Positions 1-6,657 of a stretch of DNA of 8,531 nt are shown here, piece after piece. Each line of letters opens with the position of its first letter. The stretch's first letter is position 1. Source of the stretch: Candidatus Neomicrothrix sp. UBA4542 (GTDB lineage: Bacteria; Actinomycetota; Acidimicrobiia; Acidimicrobiales; Poriferisodalaceae); NCBI GenBank assembly GCA_002388005.1, contig DGLO01000024.1:1-8531 (forward strand), read 5' to 3'. The position numbers and the translations under genes are program-made. The notes beneath the pieces are model-generated. The model searched no databases. It was not told where the DNA came from and saw only the letters and a list, made by a program, of their open reading frames with translations.

Positions 1-1050
1 GTCGCGGAGAATAGGAAGAACTCCTTCTCCGAACCAGTACGCCTCTTCAAGGTGCGGGTATCCCGACAGAATGAATTCGTCGAAACCAAGTTCGTGGTAC
101 TCACAGATCCTCTCAGCGACTTCTTCGTATGATCCAACGAGAGCTGTGCCAGCGCCGCCTCTCACAAGCCCAATGCCCGCCCAAACATTGGGATGAACTT
201 CCAAATTCGCGGTATCTCCCGAGTGAAGTTCGGCCATCCGACGCTGCCCTTCTGACATGGTCGTCGAAAAATCTGTTTGTGCTTCTGCGATCGCCTCGGG
301 TGTCATGTGAGCCACCATTTCGTCGGCCACCGCCCATGCCGCTGAGGACGTCGGCCGTGTGATCACGTGAAAACGAATGCCGTAAGTCAGAGTCCGCCCT
401 TTCGCCGCTGCTAATTCCCGCATACGTTCAATTCTTTCGGCCACCATGGACGGCGGTTCGCCCCACGCGAGATACACATCAACGTGTTCCGCTGCGATTG
501 CTTCTGCCGCTGGAGAGGCGCCACCGAAATAGATTGGTGGGATTGGGGTGGGGATCTCACGGGTAGTTGCTTGGGCGACTCGGTAATGGTCGCCTTCGAA
601 ATCGTACGGTTCACCGGTCCACGCGTTACGCATAATGTCCAAAAATTCACCGGTTCTCTCATAACGAGCGTCTTTGTCTAACCAATCACCAAAACGGTTG
701 AGTTCTCTAGGTTCCGCGCCCGTAACGATGTTTATTAAAAGGCGACCCTCAGACATTCGTTGATATGTGGACGCCATTTGAGCAGCCAAAGTTGGTGACA
801 AAAAACCAGGACGGAAGGCCACCAAAAACTTGATTCGTTTAGTTAGAGGAATCAGTGATGCGGTTGCCAGCCACGCGTCTTCGCAGGCCGTTCCACAAGG
901 CGTCAGCAGGGCGTCGTACCCCAAATCGTCACATGCTTGAGCAATTTGTGCGAGGTAGTCATTTGTTGGTGGTCGCCAGTGGGCGTTAGGGCCATCGGGA
1001 ACGACCTCTCGGCTATCGCCACCCGTGGGTAAGAACCAATGAATTTTCAT
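1..1050 (-). CDS. ssuD: SsuD-type FMNH2-dependent alkanesulfonate monooxygenase, C-terminus cut by window edge
   Basis: Predicted cytoplasmic flavin monooxygenase of the bacterial-luciferase fold that uses FMNH2 and O2 to split an alkanesulfonate into aldehyde and sulfite. The visible 350 residues begin MKIHWFLPTGGD and match the SsuD layout throughout. Counterparts of the residues studied in E. coli SsuD are all present: Cys56 in TACEDAW, Arg226 and His228 in GIRFHVI, Arg297 in GLVRGGAGTALVG, and Tyr331 in SGYPHLEEAY. The E. coli enzyme is about 381 residues, so roughly 30 C-terminal residues probably lie beyond the left edge. The ATG start is preceded by GAGG with a 7-nt gap. It is the last visible gene of a three-gene operon, 67 nt after the dehydrogenase. 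No FMN reductase (SsuE) or sulfonate transporter is visible. The family is secure. The substrate could be another organosulfur compound, since MsuD and SfnG are close relatives. Confidence 0.88.
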   Translation of the reverse strand, partial: MKIHWFLPTGGDSREVVPDGPNAHWRPPTNDYLAQIAQACDDLGYDALLTPCGTACEDAWLATASLIPLTKRIKFLVAFRPGFLSPTLAAQMASTYQRMSEGRLLINIVTGAEPRELNRFGDWLDKDARYERTGEFLDIMRNAWTGEPYDFEGDHYRVAQATTREIPTPIPPIYFGGASPAAEAIAAEHVDVYLAWGEPPSMVAERIERMRELAAAKGRTLTYGIRFHVITRPTSSAAWAVADEMVAHMTPEAIAEAQTDFSTTMSEGQRRMAELHSGDTANLEVHPNVWAGIGLVRGGAGTALVGSYEEVAERICEYHELGFDEFILSGYPHLEEAYWFGEGVLPILRD

Positions 1051-1117
1051 GCTTCCACCTCGCTTGAAATTGACGCTAAGCACTTCGTCTTCGACAAAGC
1101 TAACCCGGTAACCCCAA

Positions 1118-1873
1118 TCAACTCATAGTGAGTCCACCGGAAACCGACAACGTTTGTCCGGTCACAAACGATGCTTCTTCTGAACAGAAGTACACCACTG
1201 CAGAAGCGACCTCGCTTGGCGTACCGACACGCTTCATAGGTACAGCGCGCGCCATCGCGCCAATGATTTTGTCACCATCGTCGCTTGCCGCAACAATGCC
1301 ATCCAATAACGGAGTATCCGTCGGTCCTGGGCAAACAACATTTGCTGTAACACCGCTTCTAGCCACCTCGCGAGCCACTGTTTTAGTGAAGGCGATCACT
1401 CCACCCTTTGCTCCGGAGTACACCGCCTCAAACGACGACCCGACCCGGCCAGCATCTGAACCAATATTGACGATTCGCCCCCACCCAGCGTCGACCATAG
1501 ATGGAAGACACGCATGCACCGTCCGAAGAACACCCTTGTAGTTGATTTCTATCACCCGATCCCAAAACGATTCGTCCGTGTTCCCGAACGGCATCAATTC
1601 GTCCCAGCCCGCGCAATTCACCAACACCTCCACTGGCCCCAACTCATCGATGACTTCCAGTAGCCCAACGTGAACGGCGTCGCTATCCGAAACATCCATT
1701 TGAACGGCGAGCGCAGTCGCACCAGCCTCGGTCGTCATCGCTTGTGTTTCCTGAGCGCCGGCCAAGTTGATGTCGGCGACTGCGACTTTGCGACCGTTCC
1801 GGGCCAAACCCAGACAAATTTCTCTACCGATACCGCTGGCGCCCCCCGTAACGAGTGCGAGCCGTTCCGTCAT
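1118..1873 (-). CDS. Short-chain dehydrogenase/reductase, BadH-like (2-hydroxycyclohexanecarboxyl-CoA dehydrogenase type)
   Basis: A 251-residue classical SDR with a Rossmann fold, likely oxidising a hydroxyl group next to a CoA thioester. Visible motifs are the TGGASGIG cofactor loop (9-16), Asp34 at the end of strand beta2 (favouring NAD over NADP), Asp60, NCAG (86-89), the active-site Asn111, and the triad Ser139, Tyr152, Lys156. From memory, three stretches closely match Rhodopseudomonas palustris BadH: SDAGRVGSSFEAVY, NVVCPGPTDT and the C-terminal SVSGGLTM. BadH makes 2-ketocyclohexanecarboxyl-CoA in alicyclic acid and benzoate breakdown. The ATG at 1873 is chosen because AAGGAG lies 6 nt upstream and the protein then starts directly at the Rossmann strand; a GTG- or ATG-type extension to 1909 adds only 12 poorly fitting residues. 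The start overlaps the stop of the upstream oxidoreductase (ATGA), so translation is probably coupled. A 3-oxoacyl reductase is the main alternative. Confidence 0.88.
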   Translation of the reverse strand: MTERLALVTGGASGIGREICLGLARNGRKVAVADINLAGAQETQAMTTEAGATALAVQMDVSDSDAVHVGLLEVIDELGPVEVLVNCAGWDELMPFGNTDESFWDRVIEINYKGVLRTVHACLPSMVDAGWGRIVNIGSDAGRVGSSFEAVYSGAKGGVIAFTKTVAREVARSGVTANVVCPGPTDTPLLDGIVAASDDGDKIIGAMARAVPMKRVGTPSEVASAVVYFCSEEASFVTGQTLSVSGGLTMS

Positions 1874-2904
1874 TTTTTGCTCCTTGACGCGCGGGCGACT
1901 TCGCCCCATTTATCGACTGATTCTGGGTCCTTACGCATCTGTTCTTCAGTCAGGTACATAACGACACGAGAAGCAGTTCCTTCGTACCGGTCTTTTAATC
2001 GATCAGCCATTTCATTCCAGGTGGACACCAACGCAAAATGGTCGAGCATGTCGTCTGAGATCGTGTCCGCCATACCTTGAAGATCACCCGCCCCCATTTT
2101 GTCACGCAGCGCTGTCGTTACTCCTTCAAAACCGAGGTCCTCGAACTGGAAGGAGTAATTGGGAGTAGTGCCGTAGAACGCAATTTGTGTCTTTGCGCGA
2201 TGAACCCAAGGTGCGCGCTCTTCGGCAGTGTCACCAGCAACGGCAAACACAGGAACGATCAGGTCTACATCGCTGCTTTCGCGTCCCGCCAACTGAGCGC
2301 CTTGCTCAATTTCTGGTAACAAACGATTTTCGATGTAATGCATGGAGTGCATCGGATGCACGTGCACTCCATCGGCGACCTGGCCTGCGACGCTGTTCAT
2401 TAACGGACCTACCGATGAGATATCAACTTTGATTTCTCCGAAGTCGTGACTCCGCGGTTTCCATGCGTCGGGAAGTAACGAAAGGCTGTAAAAGTCTCCC
2501 TCGTGGTTGAGGCGCTCTTCCCCGCGAAACGCTTTGAAGCAAGCTTTGACCGCGAGCACATAGTCAAGTAATCGTCGAGCCGGCTTGTCGAAGTCGGAGG
2601 AATAGCGGCGAACAACATGACCTTTGACTTGGCTGCCTAACCCCAACCGGAACTTTCCCTTTGTTTCCCCAGCCAGCTCCCATGCCACTTGGGCCGACAC
2701 CATCGGGCTTCGCGGAAACGCAACCGCGATGCCGGTCGTAAAGGTCAATGAAGGCGCGGCCATCGCAGCTGCCGCGATTTGCATCCAAGGCACTTGCCCG
2801 GTTTCCGTGTAGAGCATGCCTGAGAAGCCCTGATCCTCGACAGTGCGTGCTAACGCGCCGGCATTTGTCCAAGTCGATGAACCGGTCATCAAATCAAATT
2901 CCAC
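1870..2904 (-). CDS. LLM-class F420-dependent oxidoreductase (TIGR03617/MSMEG_2256-like)
   Basis: A 344-residue TIM-barrel protein of the luciferase-like monooxygenase superfamily, probably a soluble hydride-transfer enzyme using reduced or oxidised F420. Family marks are the N-terminal strand MEFDLMTG, GFSGMLYTET (26-35), and the highly typical FRLGLGSQVKGHVVRRYS (85-102). Residues 174-183 (GQVADGVHVH) form the usual substrate/cofactor loop. This resembles the family named after MSMEG_2256, whose substrates are mostly unknown. The start is GTG, with GGAGG 9 nt upstream; the next Met is residue 6. It is the first gene of the minus-strand operon and overlaps the dehydrogenase by 4 nt. It differs from the SsuD-type protein two genes downstream, so the two are not recent duplicates. 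F420 rather than FMN use is inferred from family and host, not from a residue I can point to. Confidence 0.85.
   Translation of the reverse strand: MEFDLMTGSSTWTNAGALARTVEDQGFSGMLYTETGQVPWMQIAAAAMAAPSLTFTTGIAVAFPRSPMVSAQVAWELAGETKGKFRLGLGSQVKGHVVRRYSSDFDKPARRLLDYVLAVKACFKAFRGEERLNHEGDFYSLSLLPDAWKPRSHDFGEIKVDISSVGPLMNSVAGQVADGVHVHPMHSMHYIENRLLPEIEQGAQLAGRESSDVDLIVPVFAVAGDTAEERAPWVHRAKTQIAFYGTTPNYSFQFEDLGFEGVTTALRDKMGAGDLQGMADTISDDMLDHFALVSTWNEMADRLKDRYEGTASRVVMYLTEEQMRKDPESVDKWGEVARASRSKK
1880..1885 (-). promoter_or_regulatory. Ribosome binding site of the BadH-like SDR, inside the upstream gene
   Basis: Minus-strand AAGGAG lies 6 nt before ATG 1873 and within the last codons of the LLM gene. 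It fixes the SDR start at 1873 and, with the ATGA stop/start overlap, points to coupled translation. Confidence 0.8.
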
Positions 2905-2913
2905 TTTCGTTCC

Positions 2914-2918
2914 CCTCC
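2914..2918 (-). promoter_or_regulatory. Ribosome binding site deciding the GTG start of the LLM oxidoreductase
   Basis: Minus-strand GGAGG (extending as GGAGGGG) sits 9 nt before GTG 2904. It supports the GTG over the next internal ATG, five codons in. Confidence 0.7.
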
Positions 2919-2975
2919 GTCACTCCCTATTTGAGTCGAAACAGCGGCACTCGGCCAATGCGTCGCCATGGCATC

Positions 2976-2981
2976 TATGGT
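2976..2981 (+). promoter_or_regulatory. Putative -10 element of a leaderless acyl-CoA synthetase transcript
   Basis: TATGGT fits TAnnnT and ends 8 nt before ATG 2990. No Shine-Dalgarno precedes this start, so transcription may begin at or next to the start codon, as is common in actinobacteria. Confidence 0.35.
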
Positions 2982-2989
2982 TTCTGGCT

Positions 2990-4570
2990 ATGAATCAGGA
3001 TTGGTTGCTGTTGGGAGACGTCCCAGGTCGCGCTGCGCGTCTATGGAGGGACAACCTCGCTTTGGTCTTCGAAGGAGATCGGTGGACCTACGGCGAGTTT
3101 GCTGCTGATGTCGACAAAGTTGCCAAAGGCTTGATTGCGTTGGACGTTAAACGAGGCGATCACGTAGCCGTATGGATGACGAACCGCCCCGAATGGTTAC
3201 ATCTCATGTACGCGATAGCGCGGGTGGGAGCATGCATCGTTCCGCTGAACACCCGTTACCGAACTGACGACGTCGCATATACCGTCGTGCAATCAGAGAG
3301 CAAATTCCTGATTGCCCTCGATCGTTCTGGGCCGATCAACTACGGCGAAATGCTCGTTGAAGCTCGCGAAGAAATAGACAAAGCGGGATATCTCGAAACC
3401 ATCGTCATGGTGGGCGAACAGATAGAAGACAGCGTCGACTGGGAAGCAATGCTCGTCGGTGGTGAGACGATCACAGACGAAAAACTGGAAGACCGCGCCT
3501 CGGAAATCGACGTTGAAGATCGAATGATGTTGGCATACACGTCAGGCACGACTGGCCATCCCAAAGGGGTCATCCACAGCCATAAACCCATTCGAAACAC
3601 TTATGAGAGAGCAATGCTGCTCGGCCATACCCGCAACGACGTCCATATGAGCTATCTCCCGTTGTTTCATGCTTACGGATTCAGTGAGGTAGCGATGATG
3701 GCCGCGTTGACTGGTGCAAGTCAGGTGTTGTTCGACGTGTTCGAACCAGACGTCGTATTGGACGCGGTCGAATCAGAACGAGGGACGGTATTGCATGGGT
3801 TCGATAGCCACTGGGCGGATTTGATTCGGGCACAGGAACAGCGCCAGCGCGATGTGTCGTCGTTACGGGTGGGCACACTCCCGGCCGGCATGGAATCAAC
3901 AATCCCCACCGCGCGTATAGCCCAAGACGTGTTTTGCCCCACCACTAGCGGCTTCGGTATGAGCGAGTCATGGGCATTCATCGCTTCCAGCCATATCAGC
4001 GACTCGCAGGAGCAGCGCATTGAAGCCTCGGGTTACCCGATGTACGGAATTGAATTCCAAGTTCGGGATCTCGACACCGGAGAAATACTTGCCGCCGGCG
4101 AGCCCGGCGCTCTATTCGTCAAGGGTTACACGGTTATGAGCGGATACTGGGGTAAACCCGAAGCCACCGCCGAAGTATTGAGTTCAGACGGATGGCTAGA
4201 CACCGGTGATGTCGCGTTGCTTCGCCCCGACGGGCACGTCGTCTTTATTGGTCGCCACAAAGACATGTTGAAGGTCGGTGGAGAGAACGTTTCGCCTGCA
4301 GAAATAGAGGGGTATCTCCTGGAAATGGACGGCGTAGAGGAAGTAGCTGTCGTCGGCTATCCCGACGCACGTTTAGTTGAAGTGCCGGTCGCGTTTGTTG
4401 TTTCCTCAACTGAGCTATCCGCCGACGATCTTCTCAGCCGCTGCCGAGGAAAGATCGCCAGTTTTAAGATTCCGCGGCATCTGATTTTTGTGGAGGAAAT
4501 GCCGGCAACACCATCTGGAAAAATCCGGAAAGTAGAGCTCCGCGAATGGGCGCTCAACCAAATTGACTAA
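2990..4570 (+). CDS. AMP-dependent acyl-CoA synthetase (ANL superfamily, FadD-like)
   Basis: Predicted to activate a carboxylic acid with ATP to an acyl-adenylate and then to the CoA thioester, the entry step for the CoA-dependent pathway suggested by its neighbours. The 526-residue length is normal for a short or medium fatty or cyclic acid ligase. Visible motifs are the P-loop YTSGTTGHPKG (183-193), YLPLFHAYG (222-230), the A5 motif GFGMSES (321-327), GWLDTGD (401-407) with the ribose-binding Asp407, the hinge and A8 region GRHKDMLKVGGENVSPAEIE (421-440), and the catalytic A10 lysine Lys511 in PSGK. The frame is open 49 codons upstream but has no other ATG, and the extra residues are not family-like, so 2990 is used. 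There is no Shine-Dalgarno; TATGGT sits 8 nt before ATG. It is divergent from the LLM/SDR/SsuD operon. Substrate is unknown; cyclohexanecarboxylate-type or fatty acids are both possible. Confidence 0.93.
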   Translation: MNQDWLLLGDVPGRAARLWRDNLALVFEGDRWTYGEFAADVDKVAKGLIALDVKRGDHVAVWMTNRPEWLHLMYAIARVGACIVPLNTRYRTDDVAYTVVQSESKFLIALDRSGPINYGEMLVEAREEIDKAGYLETIVMVGEQIEDSVDWEAMLVGGETITDEKLEDRASEIDVEDRMMLAYTSGTTGHPKGVIHSHKPIRNTYERAMLLGHTRNDVHMSYLPLFHAYGFSEVAMMAALTGASQVLFDVFEPDVVLDAVESERGTVLHGFDSHWADLIRAQEQRQRDVSSLRVGTLPAGMESTIPTARIAQDVFCPTTSGFGMSESWAFIASSHISDSQEQRIEASGYPMYGIEFQVRDLDTGEILAAGEPGALFVKGYTVMSGYWGKPEATAEVLSSDGWLDTGDVALLRPDGHVVFIGRHKDMLKVGGENVSPAEIEGYLLEMDGVEEVAVVGYPDARLVEVPVAFVVSSTELSADDLLSRCRGKIASFKIPRHLIFVEEMPATPSGKIRKVELREWALNQID

Positions 4571-4641
4571 CTTGTGCAAGCCGGTCGACCTTGGTGGTCG
4601 ACACCAATTCGATAACCGAAAGACCCCTAACGGGGGATGGC
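4571..4641. terminator. Hairpins in the gap between two convergent genes, possible bidirectional termination
   Basis: Two inverted repeats lie in this 71-bp gap. GTCGACC (4584-4590) and GGTCGAC (4596-4602) form a perfect 7-bp stem with a 5-nt TTGGT loop. CCCC (4624-4627) and GGGG (4632-4635) form a 4-bp stem just past the stop of the acyl-CoA dehydrogenase, followed on the minus strand by TCTTTC. Neither has a real U-tract, so classical intrinsic termination is uncertain, though U-tract-poor terminators are usual in actinobacteria. Confidence 0.4.
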
Positions 4642-5934
4642 TTACGCAGGTCCGCTGAACGTCGGGCCACCCAAGGTGTAGGCGGTCGCTTCACCTGAAG
4701 AACGTTCGCCTTCCCGGTTCTTCACCTCAGCTCTTGCCACAACATGGTGATGCACTTCATCAGGACCGTCAGCTAGGCGGAGGGTGCGTTGGCTATGCCA
4801 CATATCCGTGAGAGGGAACCACTGCGAAACCCCTGCCGCGCCATGCATTTGAATTGCCTCGTTGATGATGTCGCAACACTTTTCAGGGACCATCGCCTTG
4901 ACCGCACTCACCCACACACGAGCCTCAGCATTGCCGAGCGTGTCCATGGCCTTCGCGGCACGCAAAACCATCAAACGCATTGCCTCAACCTCTATTCGTG
5001 AACGAGAGACAACTTCCATGTTCTTGCCCAGGTTGATCAGCTTCTTGCCGAAGCCTTCGCGTGATAGGCCACGATCGACCATCATTTCGATGGCTTTCTC
5101 CGCGGACCCAATAGAACGCATGCAGTGGTGGATCCTTCCAGGGCCAAGACGCAACTGACTGATCTCAAAACCCCGTCCTTCGCCGAGCAACACGTTGTCG
5201 CGAGGGACGCGCACATCCTCAAGCTTGATGTGCATGTGGCCGTGAGGAGCATCGTCGTTTCCGAAGACATGCATCGCACCCAGAATGTTCACACCCGGGG
5301 TATCAAGCGGAATAAGAATTTGTGACTGCTGCTTATAGGTGTCCGCATCGGGATTGGTGCGGACCATGGTGATCATTATCTTGCAGCGAGGATCCCCAGC
5401 CCCCGAGATATAGAACTTCTCGCCGTTGATCACCCACTCCTCGCCGTCGAGAACTGCCATCGTCTCGATCTGCTTAGCGTCGGAACTCATAACGCGAGGC
5501 TCTGTCATGCAGTACGCGGAACGAATTTCGCCATTCAGAAGCGGCTCAAGCCATTCGCCCTTTTGTGTCTCAGTGCCAACACGTTCGAGAACCTCCATGT
5601 TGCCGGTATCAGGTGCGGAGCAATTCAAACATTCAGAGGCGAGGCGGTTCTTACCCAGTTCGTTAGCGATGTACGCATAGTCGAGGTTGGTGAGACCTTC
5701 ACCAGTTTCTGCGTCGGGGAGAAAGAAATTCCATAAACCTTCCGCTCTGGCCTTGGTCTTAGCTCCCTGGAGAAGCTCTAGCTGGCCTTCGCCATATTCC
5801 CATCGTTCTGATCGAGCTGCACCGAGGCGGTGATACTCCTCTGTAATTGGATCGACTTCCTCACGGATAAAGACCTTTACTGCCTCATACAGCGGACGAA
5901 CCTTGTCCGACATACGAAGATCGAAATCGTCCAT
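4642..5934 (-). CDS. Acyl-CoA dehydrogenase, ACAD10/ACAD11-like
   Basis: FAD enzyme expected to introduce the alpha,beta double bond into an acyl-CoA, passing electrons to ETF. The 430 residues show the acyl-CoA dehydrogenase order: N-terminal helical domain (about 1-135), the FAD/substrate strand YCMTEPRVMSSDA (141-153), NGEKFYISGAG (170-180), then the C-terminal helical domain with FGKKL (295-299) and HGAAGVSQWFPL (364-375). The C-terminal motif RTLRLADGPDEVH (383-395) is that of the ACAD10/11-like branch. Where MCAD has the catalytic Glu of YEGT, this one has Asp389. I chose ATG 5934 because MDDFDLRMSDKVR looks like a normal family N-terminus. An in-frame GTG at 5964 has AAAGGGG 6 nt upstream and is a real alternative. 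The frame stays open to about 6075, but that part is unlike the family. It converges on the acyl-CoA synthetase and probably acts on the same CoA thioesters. Confidence 0.93.
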   Translation of the reverse strand: MDDFDLRMSDKVRPLYEAVKVFIREEVDPITEEYHRLGAARSERWEYGEGQLELLQGAKTKARAEGLWNFFLPDAETGEGLTNLDYAYIANELGKNRLASECLNCSAPDTGNMEVLERVGTETQKGEWLEPLLNGEIRSAYCMTEPRVMSSDAKQIETMAVLDGEEWVINGEKFYISGAGDPRCKIMITMVRTNPDADTYKQQSQILIPLDTPGVNILGAMHVFGNDDAPHGHMHIKLEDVRVPRDNVLLGEGRGFEISQLRLGPGRIHHCMRSIGSAEKAIEMMVDRGLSREGFGKKLINLGKNMEVVSRSRIEVEAMRLMVLRAAKAMDTLGNAEARVWVSAVKAMVPEKCCDIINEAIQMHGAAGVSQWFPLTDMWHSQRTLRLADGPDEVHHHVVARAEVKNREGERSSGEATAYTLGGPTFSGPA

Positions 5935-6084
5935 GCTCGCTGACTTCAGTGCGCCACCAACCACGGGGCACCCCTTTCGTGTGTTGCTCCGGAGCCGATT
6001 GTTCGGCCCCTCACCTGGGTATGACTGCACCCTACATATGTTCTGGACGTCAAGCATTTTCGAATAAGGAAACAAACAGCAGGC

Positions 6085-6117
6085 CCTTCGCGTCCAAAGC
6101 CAGATATTCCGCGAAGG
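6085..6117. repeat. 8-bp inverted repeat upstream of DUF3499
   Basis: CCTTCGCG (6085-6092) and CGCGAAGG (6110-6117) are exact inverted copies 17 nt apart. The right arm contains most of the AAGGA that would serve the alternative ATG at 6128. It could be an operator dyad or an RNA hairpin that hides that ribosome site. Confidence 0.5.
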
Positions 6118-6179
6118 ATGTAATTAGATGGTGGGGCGAAGATTTGCTGGCCATCCCCGCTATCCCGACAAGCTGAGAC

Positions 6180-6185
6180 TACGTT
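6180..6185 (+). promoter_or_regulatory. Putative -10 element of a leaderless DUF3499 transcript
   Basis: TACGTT fits TAnnnT and ends 8 nt before ATG 6194, the start favoured by homology. No Shine-Dalgarno precedes that ATG. If ATG 6128 is the true start, this element is meaningless. Confidence 0.3.
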
Positions 6186-6193
6186 CCTTGTTC

Positions 6194-6640
6194 ATGGCAT
6201 TATGCTCTCGAGATACATGCGGAGCGCCTGCCGTCGCCGGGTTGACCTACGACAGCGCATCCCTGTCGGTTTGGGTGTTTGACCTTCACGCGGATACGGG
6301 GCACACGATGTCGCTTTGCCAACGACATATCCAAACCCTTCGAGCTCCTCAAGACTGGACTGTCTCAGACGAACGAGACGGAACTCCTCGACTTTGGACC
6401 GTAATGGCCGACGAAGTCACCGCTCCGACCTCGAAACGAGGCCGTGTGCGACGCCAACGAGCTGACAGCGGACGCATGTTAGAAGTCGAAGAACTGCAGC
6501 TGTTTGAACTCGAAAGCGTCGAAAACGAAAAGGTTGCCCCAGTCGCCTCCCTCGACGATGCACGAAACCATCCCCGCTATCACAACCGGTCAACTGTTCG
6601 AATCGATGAGACAATCGCTCCGCTGCTCGGTCGAGCGTGA
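6194..6640 (+). CDS. DUF3499 family protein, putative zinc-binding
   Basis: A 148-residue actinobacterial protein of unknown function. The N-terminal 60 residues carry the DUF3499 pattern: LCSRDTCGAPAVAGLTY (3-19), then LCQRH (41-45) and LRAPQDW (49-55). Cys4, Cys9, Cys42 and His45 are placed to hold one zinc ion, giving a small zinc-ribbon-like domain. The rest is charged, includes an acidic stretch (LEVEELQLFELESVENE), and has no motif I recognise. There is no signal peptide or membrane segment. Start choice: homologs begin just before the first Cys (M-x-LCSR), favouring ATG 6194, which lacks a Shine-Dalgarno but has TACGTT 8 nt upstream. An in-frame ATG at 6128 has AAGGA 9 nt upstream and would add 22 basic residues; it remains possible. 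Family assignment is fairly sure, function is not known. Confidence 0.82.
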   Translation: MALCSRDTCGAPAVAGLTYDSASLSVWVFDLHADTGHTMSLCQRHIQTLRAPQDWTVSDERDGTPRLWTVMADEVTAPTSKRGRVRRQRADSGRMLEVEELQLFELESVENEKVAPVASLDDARNHPRYHNRSTVRIDETIAPLLGRA

Positions 6641-6657
6641 CGACTCGTGGCTAGACC

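Larger units (their letters stand above)
2905..2989. promoter_or_regulatory. Shared divergent promoter region between the LLM/SDR/SsuD operon and the acyl-CoA synthetase gene
   Basis: The only place from which both transcripts can start. On the minus strand a weak TTGGCC (2953-2958) and TCAAAT (2929-2934) are 18 bp apart. On the plus strand TATGGT (2976-2981) is a possible -10. An 8-bp palindrome GCCATGGC lies at 2965-2972 and could be part of an operator. One regulator acting here could control both directions together. All assignments are by eye and weak. Confidence 0.4.
5935..6193. other. Divergent intergenic region between the acyl-CoA dehydrogenase and DUF3499 genes
   Basis: 259 bp without a supported gene. 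It must hold promoters for both directions. On the minus strand TTGACG occurs near 6047-6052, but no -10 sits at a proper distance. An 8-bp palindrome ACATATGT lies at 6034-6041, a tight GGGG-CA-CCCC at 5965-5974, and an 8-bp inverted repeat with arms 6085-6092 and 6110-6117. No RNA gene fold was recognised. Confidence 0.5.

Noticed and set aside
1128..1541. 137-codon plus-strand open frame antisense to the SDR gene
   Set aside because: It lies fully inside a gene with intact SDR catalytic motifs on the other strand, and its own translation is Pro/Thr/Ser-rich with no recognisable domain.
1670..2080. 136-codon plus-strand open frame across the SDR/LLM junction
   Set aside because: It is antisense to two well-supported genes, has a Ser/Arg-rich composition typical of a shadow frame, and has no ribosome site.
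2843..2989. 49-codon N-terminal extension of the acyl-CoA synthetase frame
   Set aside because: It overlaps the coding start and promoter of the divergent LLM gene and its residues do not resemble the family; ANL proteins start close to the chosen Met.
3340..4020. Several minus-strand open frames within the acyl-CoA synthetase gene
   Set aside because: The plus strand encodes all ANL motifs without interruption; the antisense translations are Ser/Arg/Thr-rich and match nothing.
6034..6041. ACATATGT palindrome as an operator upstream of the acyl-CoA dehydrogenase
   Set aside because: The symmetry does not extend beyond 8 bp and no second half-site is seen; 8-bp AT palindromes are common by chance.
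6047..6052. TTGACG as a -35 box for the acyl-CoA dehydrogenase gene
   Set aside because: The nearest TAnnnT on the minus strand is only 13 nt away and nothing acceptable lies at 16-18 nt, so it is not annotated as a promoter.
5935..6075. 47-codon N-terminal extension of the acyl-CoA dehydrogenase frame
   Set aside because: The residues are Arg/Asn/Pro-rich, unlike the helical family N-terminus. Only the shorter GTG 5964 extension is kept as an alternative.
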